DNA of 64,000 nt from a bacterium. GTDB taxonomy: Bacteria > Actinomycetota > Acidimicrobiia > Acidimicrobiales > Bin134. The stretch spans positions 365,566 to 429,565 of the forward strand of contig JAPPAP010000025.1 in NCBI GenBank assembly GCA_026705465.1. Direction: 5' to 3'. Of the stretch, positions 1 to 11,922 are shown piece after piece. Position 1 is the stretch's first letter, and the number at the start of each line of letters is the position of its first letter. The translations under genes and the position numbers were made by a program. Below the pieces are notes generated by a model. It saw nothing but the letters and a program-made list of their open reading frames with translations. It was not told where the DNA came from and ran no database searches.

Positions 1-1137
1 CTGACCATCTTGGGCACGTTCTTGACCCGCTCAGGGTTGGTCGACTCGGTTCACGCTTTCTCCGCCGACGCGGTGGGTCCCGCGCTGTTGGTGTTCTTCG
101 CCATTGTGGTGGTGGCGACCGTGGGGCTGATCGCCTGGCGGGGCGACCGTCTGCGCTCGCCGGGACAGATCGATTCGGCGATGTCCCGGGAGGCCTCGTT
201 TCTGGCCAACAACCTGCTGTTCGGGGTATTTGCCTTTGTGGTGCTGCTGGGCACGGTGTTCCCTTTGATCGTCGAGGCCGTCAACGGCGACCGGATCAGC
301 GTGGGCACCCCGTTCTTCGACCGGATGACCATGCCCGTCGGGTTGCTGTTGTTGTTCTTGATGGCGGTGGCCCCGGTGTTGCCGTGGCGCAAGACCACCG
401 TCGAGCGGCTGTCGGAGCGCCTGATGTGGCCGGGATGGGCCGCTGCGGCTGGGTTGTTCATCGCGCTCTTGGTAGGGGCGAGAGGGCTGGCCCCGCTGCT
501 GGCGTTCGGCCTGGCCGGGTTCGCGGGGGGTGCAGCAGTGCGCCAGTTGACGCTCGCCGCCCGTCGCCAGGGCTGGCGAGGGCTGGTGGGCCGGGCCAAC
601 GGCGGAATGGTGGTACACATCGGCGTGGTGGTGGTGGCAGTGGCGCTGGCTGCCAGCAACAGCTACCTGCACCAGAGCGAGCTGACCGTCGCGCCGGGGG
701 AGACGGCCTACGTCAGCGGCCATGAGATCGTCTTTGTGGGCACCCAGGAGAAGGTGTTTGACAACAAGACCAAAGTCGAGGCGGTGGTGCTGGTAGACGG
801 CTCAGTGGTTCGGCCAGGGGTGAGCCGGTTTGCCAATGGCGGCATAGTGCGCACTCCCGGAACCAAGTCGTCGCCGGTGCGGGACATCCAAGTGGCGGTG
901 TTGGATCTGCCCGACGGACCCGGAGGCCCGGCCGGTTTGCGGGTGACCGTGCAGCCCTTGACCCTATGGCTGTGGATCGGCGGCGGGATCATGCTGTTGG
1001 GCGCGGCGTTCTCGGCGTTTCCCGGCCGCCGCCGCTCGCCCACCCAGCCGGTGTCAGCGCCGGTGCCCGGAGTTCCCCTGAAGGACCGCCCCCTTCGAGA
1101 CGGCCCGCTTCGAGACGGCGGAGTGCCAGTTGGCTGA
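1..1137 (+). CDS. ccmF: Cytochrome c maturation heme lyase CcmF/NrfE family, C-terminal part (5' end outside window)
   Basis: Reading frame open from base 1; LTILGTFLTRSGLVDSVHAFS motif and multiple TM helices; followed by ccmG/ccmH-like genes. Confidence 0.85.
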   Translation: MTILGTFLTRSGLVDSVHAFSADAVGPALLVFFAIVVVATVGLIAWRGDRLRSPGQIDSAMSREASFLANNLLFGVFAFVVLLGTVFPLIVEAVNGDRISVGTPFFDRMTMPVGLLLLFLMAVAPVLPWRKTTVERLSERLMWPGWAAAAGLFIALLVGARGLAPLLAFGLAGFAGGAAVRQLTLAARRQGWRGLVGRANGGMVVHIGVVVVAVALAASNSYLHQSELTVAPGETAYVSGHEIVFVGTQEKVFDNKTKVEAVVLVDGSVVRPGVSRFANGGIVRTPGTKSSPVRDIQVAVLDLPDGPGGPAGLRVTVQPLTLWLWIGGGIMLLGAAFSAFPGRRRSPTQPVSAPVPGVPLKDRPLRDGPLRDGGVPVG

Positions 1138-1717
1138 GCAGACGCCGCCCGCGCATCAGCCGGTCGAACCCGATCAGCCGGACCAGCCGCCGCGGCTGCG
1201 AACGGTGCGGTGGGTGGTGCTGGTCATCGGCCTGTTGGCTGTGGCCCTCGTTGTGGTTTTGGCGGTGTCGGAACGCGACCGGAGAGGGCCGCCGGTGCCC
1301 GACTTCGCCCCCGAGTTCACCGGGGAGACCCTGGATGGCGCCAACTTCGACATGGCCGCGCAGCGAGGGCGATGGGTGGTGGTCAACTTCTTCTCCACTT
1401 GGTGCGTGCAATGCGTGGTGGAACACCCCGAATTGGTGGCCTTCCACGGGCGCTACCGCGATAATCCCAATGTTCGACTGGTGAGCGTGGTCTTCCAAGA
1501 CGATGTGGATGTCATTGCCCGGTTCTTTGCCGAGCAAGGCGGGGATTGGCCGATCGTGATCACCAACACCGGCCGGATTTCCATCGATTTCGGGGTTACC
1601 GCGGTGCCCGAGACCTACCTGGTGGATCCTTTCGGCCGGGTGGTGGCCAAGTTCACCGGGGGTGTGACCTTGAACGGGCTTGAATCCCAACTGGTGCGAT
1701 CGGGAGCAGACTTGTGA
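1130..1717 (+). CDS. Thioredoxin-like TlpA/ResA/CcmG family protein
   Basis: N-terminal TM anchor, FFSTWCVQC redox motif, VPETYLVDPFGRV cis-Pro region; in ccm cluster. Confidence 0.85.
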   Translation: MAEQTPPAHQPVEPDQPDQPPRLRTVRWVVLVIGLLAVALVVVLAVSERDRRGPPVPDFAPEFTGETLDGANFDMAAQRGRWVVVNFFSTWCVQCVVEHPELVAFHGRYRDNPNVRLVSVVFQDDVDVIARFFAEQGGDWPIVITNTGRISIDFGVTAVPETYLVDPFGRVVAKFTGGVTLNGLESQLVRSGADL

Positions 1718-2295
1718 TCTCCCGAAGCCGGAAGGTGCTCCTGTCGTGGCTTTTGGTAGGGGTGGCGGTGGCCACCATGCTGGCGTTCGGGGTGGTGGAC
1801 GGTCGGGACGATCGCACCAACGCAGAACGAGCCCACGACATTGGCGCCACCATCGCCTGTCCCCAGTGCGTTGGGCAGTCAGTGGTGGAGTCCGACGTGG
1901 CCATCGCCCGGGAGATTCGAGCCGAGATCGGCCGCCTTGTCGTGGCCGGGCACAGCGACGACGACATCCGGGCCCGGTTCGCCGAGCGATACGGGGATTG
2001 GGTGGTCTTGACACCGTCGACATCGGGGGTGAGCGGGCTGGTCTGGGTTATTCCGGTAGTCGGGCTCGTCGTTGGGCTTGGCCTGTTGGCGGCAACGCTG
2101 AGCCGATGGCGCCGGGCCAGCACGGCTGGTGAAGAGGTTTCGGAAGAAGACCAGGTGTTAGTAGAAGAGGCGCGCGACCGGGTATTGGGCAAGCGCGCCA
2201 TTCGCTTTCGACCAAGTGCGGGAGGGGTTGAGTCGGAGCGCATCCGGCAGCTAGCTCAGCGGTCCAAACCTGAGTTGGATGAGATAGATGAGTGA
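1714..2295 (+). CDS. ccmH: Cytochrome c-type biogenesis protein CcmH/CycL
   Basis: IACPQCVGQSVVESD (CcmH CxxC region), RYGDWVVLTP, C-terminal TM; overlaps ccmG. Confidence 0.85.
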   Translation: MISRSRKVLLSWLLVGVAVATMLAFGVVDGRDDRTNAERAHDIGATIACPQCVGQSVVESDVAIAREIRAEIGRLVVAGHSDDDIRARFAERYGDWVVLTPSTSGVSGLVWVIPVVGLVVGLGLLAATLSRWRRASTAGEEVSEEDQVLVEEARDRVLGKRAIRFRPSAGGVESERIRQLAQRSKPELDEIDE

Positions 2296-3394
2296 TCCCC
2301 GTGACGATGAGCAGCGATTCTGGTTGGAGTCGCTGATTGATCTGGATGAGGAGTTGGCCGTCGGCGACCTGGAGCCGGAGGACCATCAGGTTCTGAGCCG
2401 TAGCTATACCCGCCAGGCGGCTCAGGCGATTCGGGGCCATCAGGAGAAAGCCGAGCAGGCAGATCGCGGGGGGCGGGGGAAGCTGATTGCGGTGGTGGCG
2501 GGGTTGGTCGTGGTGGGGGCAATTGCCGGGGTGTTTCTGGCCCGGGCCGTGGGGTCGCGGCATTCGGGCGACACCATCACCGGGAATGACGCGGTTTCCA
2601 GCGTGCCCAGCCTCTTGAGAAACGCCGAGGAGTCGGCCGCGGCCGGAGACTTGGCTGAGGCCATTGCCATCTACGACCGGGTGTTGGAGCGCTCGCCGTC
2701 CAATCCCACCGCGTTGGCCTACAAGGGCTGGTTCTTGGTTCTGCAAGGCCAGGAGGCCGAGGCCGCCGATGTTCTGGCCGATGCGGTGGTGGTCGCGCCT
2801 GACTATCCCGATGCTCGGGCGTTTCGGGCCATCCTGCTCTACCGCACCGGCGACTGCTCCGGCGCGGCGGCGGAACTGGCTTCCTTTGACGCCACCAATC
2901 CCCCCGAATTCATCAGCCAGCTAGTGGAAAACCAGGGCCTGCGCACCAACATTGCCCTGTGCCAGATTGTCTTGCAGGATCAAGAGCAGTTCCAGACTTT
3001 GGCTGACCTCGGGCTGACTGCCAACGACGCGGTGGCCGCAGCCCGTGCCCTGTGGGATCCGACCACGCCCGCTCAGGGCGACCCCGCGCTGGCGCTGCGG
3101 GTGTACGAGGCGGTTTTGGCCGACTATCCCGACCACCCCGGAGCGCTGACCTACAGCGGGGTGATGCTCATTCAGACGGGCCTCGACAATCAGGTCGCTG
3201 ACGGCGCCCTACGCATCAACCAGGCGGTCGAGACAGCTCCCAACCACCCCGAAGCCCGCCTGTGGCGAGCCTGGCTGGCCATCGGCCTCGGCTTGACCGA
3301 GCAGGCCCAAGCCGATCTCGATCATCTCGACGCCCTCGAACCTTCTCCCGAGATCGCCCGCCTCGCCGCCGACCTCCGATCGCGTATGGGCTGA
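2288..3394 (+). CDS. TPR-repeat membrane protein, CcmI/CycH-like
   Basis: Single TM plus TPR-like repeats (AIAIYDRVLERSPSNPTALAYKGW; LRVYEAVLADYPDHPGALTYSG); overlaps ccmH. Confidence 0.7.
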   Translation: MSDPRDDEQRFWLESLIDLDEELAVGDLEPEDHQVLSRSYTRQAAQAIRGHQEKAEQADRGGRGKLIAVVAGLVVVGAIAGVFLARAVGSRHSGDTITGNDAVSSVPSLLRNAEESAAAGDLAEAIAIYDRVLERSPSNPTALAYKGWFLVLQGQEAEAADVLADAVVVAPDYPDARAFRAILLYRTGDCSGAAAELASFDATNPPEFISQLVENQGLRTNIALCQIVLQDQEQFQTLADLGLTANDAVAAARALWDPTTPAQGDPALALRVYEAVLADYPDHPGALTYSGVMLIQTGLDNQVADGALRINQAVETAPNHPEARLWRAWLAIGLGLTEQAQADLDHLDALEPSPEIARLAADLRSRMG

Positions 3395-3407
3395 AGCCAT
3401 TGCGGAG

Positions 3408-3968
3408 TCAGTTGTGGCTGGGGTGGGTGGGGTATTGGGCGAACCAGGAGAGGGGGGAGGGCTGGCGGGCGAGGACCGCGGGCCAGAGTTCGCCGGGGTT
3501 TTCGGTGAGGAGGTCGGCGGGGTCGGCGTCGACAACGAACCAGGCGCCCGATTCGATCTCACCCTCAAGCTGGTCGGGTGACCACCCGGCGTAGCCGGCG
3601 AACAGGCGGATGCCGTCGACTGTGCCGGCCACCTCGTCGGCGTCGGCTTCCAAATCGAGAGTGCCCACCAGGCCGAGCACGGGGGTCCACCACCCTTGTG
3701 CGGGGTCTTGTCGCACCCGGGCCAGGGCCACCACCGAGTCGTTGGACACCGGACCCCCGATGAACATGGTGGGCGGTGGGGCCAGATGGGGGGCCCACTG
3801 GGGGAGGGCATCGCTGACCAGCAGACCCGATGGGCGGTTCAATACCACGCCAGCAGCCCCCTCCTCCTGGTGACTCAGCATCAGCACCACGGTGCGATCG
3901 AAGTTCCCGTCGCCGATGAGCGGGGTGGCCACCAACAGCTTCCCAGTGGTGTCAGCCCCAAGGTCCAC
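3408..3968 (-). CDS. YqgE/AlgH family protein
   Basis: GKLLVATPLIGDGNFDRTVVLMLSHQEEGAAGVVLNRPSG...FIGGPV...LFAGYAGWSPDQLEGEI; GTG start inferred at 3968 (ORF extends to 4007). Confidence 0.9.
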   Translation of the reverse strand: MDLGADTTGKLLVATPLIGDGNFDRTVVLMLSHQEEGAAGVVLNRPSGLLVSDALPQWAPHLAPPPTMFIGGPVSNDSVVALARVRQDPAQGWWTPVLGLVGTLDLEADADEVAGTVDGIRLFAGYAGWSPDQLEGEIESGAWFVVDADPADLLTENPGELWPAVLARQPSPLSWFAQYPTHPSHN

Positions 3969-3970
3969 TG

Positions 3971-8271
<4,301 letters not shown>

Positions 8272-8341
8272 GGGGGAATTAACCCCGTAGCTGCCAATTG
8301 GTCCCCAGTGGGTCATTGGGCGCGGTTTATTCTGAGAGCCG

Positions 8342-9919
8342 ATGGCCAAGGTTCTGGTTGCAGAGAAGATCGCCGACATCGGGGTGGCCAAGCTGCGCCA
8401 CGCCGGGCACGATGTCGAGGTCCGCACGGGCATGTCTCCCGACGAATTGCTGGAGTCAGTGGCGGGAGTGCATGCGCTGATCATCCGGTCGGCCACTCAG
8501 GTGACTGCTGAGGTGTTCGACGCAGGCTCCGATCTGGTGATCGTGGGCCGGGCCGGGGTGGGTTTGGACAATGTGGACGTCGACGCCGCTACCGAACACG
8601 GGGTGTTGGTGGTGAACGACACCTTGTCCAACATCATCTCCGCGGCTGAGCACACCATGGCCTTGATCTTGGCCCAGGCCCGGAACATCCCCCAGGCCCA
8701 CTCCGCCCTCGTCGATGGGCGGTGGGAGCGGGGTCGTTGGGAGGGCATTGAGCTGAGCGACAAGACGCTGGGCATCATCGGGTTGGGCCGCATCGGCCGA
8801 CTGGTGGCCGAGCGGGCGCTGGGCTTCGCTATGCGGGTCATCGCCAGCGACCCCTACGTGTCCGAGGAGGTGGCCCTCCACAGCGTGATGTCGCTGGTGT
8901 CTTTGGAGGAGCTGGTGGCCCAGTCGGATTTCATCACCATCCACGTGGCCCGCACGCCAGAGACCATCGGGCTGATCAACTCCGAGATGCTCGAGCTGGC
9001 CAAGCCCAATCTGCGGATCGTCAACGTGTCGCGCGGCGGCATCGTGGACGAGGCCGACTTGGCCGAGGCGGTGGCATCGGGGCGCATCGCCGGGGCGGCC
9101 CTGGACGTGTTCGACGGTGAGCCCATCACCGAGTCACCGCTGTTCGACCTCGACTCGGTGGTGGTCACCCCCCATCTGGGGGCCAGCACCGAAGAGGCCC
9201 AGAGCAAGGCGGGCGACGCCATTGCCGAGCAGGTGATGCTGGCGCTGGGCGGGGAGTTCGTGCCCGCGGCAGTGAATGTCCCGGCCAAGAACGTGCCCGA
9301 CGTGCTGCGGCCCTATCTGTCGCTGGCCGAGCAGCTTGGCCGCCTGTTCGGAAACTTGTGTGAGCGGCTGCCCGAGGTGCTGGAGGTGGAGCTCATCGGG
9401 GAGATCGGCAAGCCCGACAACACAGTGGCGGTGATGTCGGCGGTGAAGGGGCTGCTGAGCGCGGTATCGGACATGCAGGTCAGCTATGTGAACGCACTCA
9501 CTATGGCTCAGGAGCGGGGGATGGAGGTACGGGGGATCAGCACACCCACCTCGAAGGACCACGTGAACTTGCTTACTTTGCGGGGCGCGGGCCACAGCCT
9601 CGGCGGGCGGCTGACCGGGGCCCGCCAAGAGCCGGTGCTGGTGCTGGCCGACGACCATGCCATCCACATGCCTCCCGCCGCCCACATGATCTTGCTGTCC
9701 AACGACGACCGTCCCGGAGTGATCGGCGCGGTGGGCACGCTGCTGGGCGACGCTGGCATCAACATCAACGATATGAACGTGGGCCGGGCCCCTACCGGGG
9801 AGGGCGCCTCCATGGTCATCGCCACTTCTCAGCCGGTGCCCAAGGAGGTGGCCGACTCTTTGGTGGCCATCGATGGAGTGCAGTCGGCCCGCTACCTGGG
9901 CCTGGCCCCGGCTGATTAG
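8342..9919 (+). CDS. serA: D-3-phosphoglycerate dehydrogenase
   Basis: GLGRIGRLVAERA NAD site, NVSRGGIVDEADL, TPHLGASTEEAQ, C-terminal ACT domain. Confidence 0.95.
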   Translation: MAKVLVAEKIADIGVAKLRHAGHDVEVRTGMSPDELLESVAGVHALIIRSATQVTAEVFDAGSDLVIVGRAGVGLDNVDVDAATEHGVLVVNDTLSNIISAAEHTMALILAQARNIPQAHSALVDGRWERGRWEGIELSDKTLGIIGLGRIGRLVAERALGFAMRVIASDPYVSEEVALHSVMSLVSLEELVAQSDFITIHVARTPETIGLINSEMLELAKPNLRIVNVSRGGIVDEADLAEAVASGRIAGAALDVFDGEPITESPLFDLDSVVVTPHLGASTEEAQSKAGDAIAEQVMLALGGEFVPAAVNVPAKNVPDVLRPYLSLAEQLGRLFGNLCERLPEVLEVELIGEIGKPDNTVAVMSAVKGLLSAVSDMQVSYVNALTMAQERGMEVRGISTPTSKDHVNLLTLRGAGHSLGGRLTGARQEPVLVLADDHAIHMPPAAHMILLSNDDRPGVIGAVGTLLGDAGININDMNVGRAPTGEGASMVIATSQPVPKEVADSLVAIDGVQSARYLGLAPAD

Positions 9920-9933
9920 CAGCCTCGGCATGT

Positions 9934-9963
9934 TTGGTAAACGCCCATGACAAGGCGTAGAAT
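9934..9963 (+). promoter_or_regulatory. Predicted sigma70-like promoter of the leuA leader (TTGGTA-N18-TAGAAT), TSS about 9970-9971
   Basis: -10 TAGAAT at 9958-9963, TTGGTA at 9934-9939; ATG of leader peptide 7 nt after the -10. Confidence 0.55.
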
Positions 9964-9970
9964 GGTCTCG

Positions 9971-10006
9971 ATGAGCCGCATTCACACCCACCTGCTGCTC
10001 TTGTAG
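9971..10006 (+). CDS. Leucine leader peptide MSRIHTHLLLL
   Basis: ATG AGC CGC ATT CAC ACC CAC CTG CTG CTC TTG TAG; four consecutive Leu codons before stop, followed by two hairpins and leuA. Confidence 0.75.
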   Translation: MSRIHTHLLLL

Positions 10007-10031
10007 GGCGAGCACCCAGAGGTGCTCGCCC
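10006..10031 (+). promoter_or_regulatory. Leader RNA hairpin (11-bp perfect stem, CAGA loop) overlapping the leader-peptide stop codon
   Basis: gggcgagcacc-caga-ggtgctcgccc. Confidence 0.65.
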
Positions 10032-10034
10032 CGA

Positions 10035-10066
10035 CCCCCTGAACCCGCAAGGGCAGGGGGTTTTTT
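10035..10066 (+). terminator. Intrinsic terminator (attenuator) upstream of leuA
   Basis: ccccctg-aaccc-gcaa-ggg-caggggg followed by tttttt. Confidence 0.8.
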
Positions 10067-10092
10067 CGTGAGTCAACTCCAATTGAGGCCAT

Positions 10093-11799
10093 GTGATGAA
10101 AACCGGATTACACCCCCAACAGCCGTCGGAAATGCCGATCCACAAGTACCAGGCGTTCGAGCCGGTCAAGCTGATCGACCGCACCTGGCCCGACGCCGTG
10201 CTCACCGGCGCGCCCCGGTGGTGCTCGGTGGATCTGCGCGACGGCAACCAGGCCCTCATCGAGCCCATGAATCCTGAGCGGAAGTGGAAGATGTTTACCG
10301 CCCTAGTGGAGGCCGGATTCAAGGAGATCGAGGTGGGCTTCCCGTCGGCGTCGGAGACCGACTTCCGGTTCGTGCGGGAGATCATCGAACAGAAGGCCAT
10401 CCCCTCCGACGTGCGCATCCAAGTGCTCACCCAGGCCCGCCAAGAGCTGATCGAGCGCACCTATGAGGCCATCGACGGCGCCGCCGACGCCATCGTCCAC
10501 CTTTACAACTCCACCTCGACCGTGCAGCGCCGGGTGGTGTTCGGGTTGGACATGGACGGCATCACCAAGATCGCCACCCAGGCGTCAGAGTGGTGTCGCT
10601 CGCTGGAGCCCCAGGTGCCCAACACCGAGGTCTACTACGAGTACTCGCCCGAGTCATTCACCGGCACTGAGCTGCCGTTTGCCAAGCGGGTGTGCGACGA
10701 GGTGGTGGAGATTCTGGCCGACGGCCACGACAAACCGGTGATCATCAATCTGCCGGCCACCGTCGAGATGTCCACCGCCAACATCTATGGCGACATGATC
10801 GAGTGGATGCACCGCAACCTGGACCGTCGGGATCGCATCGTGCTGAGCCTGCACCCCCACAACGACCGGGGGACCGCGGTGGCCGCCGCCGAGTTCGGGC
10901 TCATGGCCGGGGCCGACCGGGTGGAGGGCACCTTGTTCGGCAACGGGGAGCGCACCGGCAACGTGGACGTGGTGAATCTGGCTATGAACCTGTTCAGCCA
11001 GGGGGTGGACCCCGAACTGGACATCTCCGACATCAACGGCCTGCGCCGGGTGGCCGAGGACTGCAACCAGCTCCCCATCCACCCCCGCCATCCCTATGTG
11101 GGCGATCTGGTGTACACCGCCTTCTCGGGGTCGCACCAAGACGCAATCAAGAAGGGATTCGAGGCCATGGAGGAGACCGGCCAGACCCTGTTCGAGGTGC
11201 CCTACATCCCCATCGACCCCAAAGACGTGGGCCGCACCTACCAAGACGTGGTGCGGGTGAATAGCCAGTCGGGCAAGGGCGGGGTGTCGTACCTGCTTCA
11301 GGCCGAGGTGCAGCTAGATCTGCCTCGGCGGATGCAGATCGAGTTCAGCCGGGTGATCCAGCAGATCGCCGAGGATACCGGCGAGGAGATCACCGCCGAC
11401 CAGATTCACAACGAGTTCGCCACCGAGTACCTCGGACTGGACGAGCCCTACCGGTTGAACGGCTACGAGTCGGCCCAGAACGCCCGGGGGGCCGACCGCA
11501 CCGTGGTCACCGCCCGGCTCACCTCGGGCGACGAACAGGTCGTGGTCCACGGCGAGGGGGCAGGCTCACTAGACGCGTTTGTGACAGGCCTCAACGAGAT
11601 CATCGATACCCCGATCAAGGTGGTGGACTATCACGAGCACGCCCGGGGTGGCGGGACCGACGCTGAAGCGGTGGCGTATATAGAGTTGCTCGTTGATGGC
11701 CGGGAATTGTGGGGCTGCGGCATCCACACCGACATCACCACCGCGTCGATGAGGGCCATCGTGAGTGCGTTGAATCGGGCTTGCGCCGGGTTGGGTTAA
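10093..11799 (+). CDS. leuA: 2-isopropylmalate synthase (long actinobacterial type)
   Basis: DRTWPDAVLTGAPRWCSVDLRDGNQALIEPM; LHPHNDRGTAVAAAE; NGERTGNVD; C-terminal regulatory domain. Start GTG 10093 or ATG 10096. Confidence 0.95.
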   Translation: MMKTGLHPQQPSEMPIHKYQAFEPVKLIDRTWPDAVLTGAPRWCSVDLRDGNQALIEPMNPERKWKMFTALVEAGFKEIEVGFPSASETDFRFVREIIEQKAIPSDVRIQVLTQARQELIERTYEAIDGAADAIVHLYNSTSTVQRRVVFGLDMDGITKIATQASEWCRSLEPQVPNTEVYYEYSPESFTGTELPFAKRVCDEVVEILADGHDKPVIINLPATVEMSTANIYGDMIEWMHRNLDRRDRIVLSLHPHNDRGTAVAAAEFGLMAGADRVEGTLFGNGERTGNVDVVNLAMNLFSQGVDPELDISDINGLRRVAEDCNQLPIHPRHPYVGDLVYTAFSGSHQDAIKKGFEAMEETGQTLFEVPYIPIDPKDVGRTYQDVVRVNSQSGKGGVSYLLQAEVQLDLPRRMQIEFSRVIQQIAEDTGEEITADQIHNEFATEYLGLDEPYRLNGYESAQNARGADRTVVTARLTSGDEQVVVHGEGAGSLDAFVTGLNEIIDTPIKVVDYHEHARGGGTDAEAVAYIELLVDGRELWGCGIHTDITTASMRAIVSALNRACAGLG

Positions 11800-11806
11800 T
11801 TCCCCC

Positions 11807-11899
11807 GGCAGGCTGGCGGGTCCTGTCCCGGCCCAGCCCGCCGTCCTCCATGGAGTCCGGGCGGCGGGCGCCCTGAGCCGGGCCACCCCCCAGCCTGCC
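11807..11899. terminator. Large imperfect inverted repeat between convergent leuA and the beta-propeller gene; putative bidirectional terminator
   Basis: Outer arms ggcaggctgg/ccagcctgcc; inner cccggc/gccggg and gcccgccg/cggcgggc. Confidence 0.5.
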
Positions 11900-11922
11900 T
11901 ACTTTGTGACCAATCCACTCTC

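Noticed and set aside
10654-11244. - strand ORF within leuA (and many similar long ORFs opposite serA, etfBA, glyA, rho)
   Set aside because: Typical high-GC antisense frames without conserved motifs or start signals.
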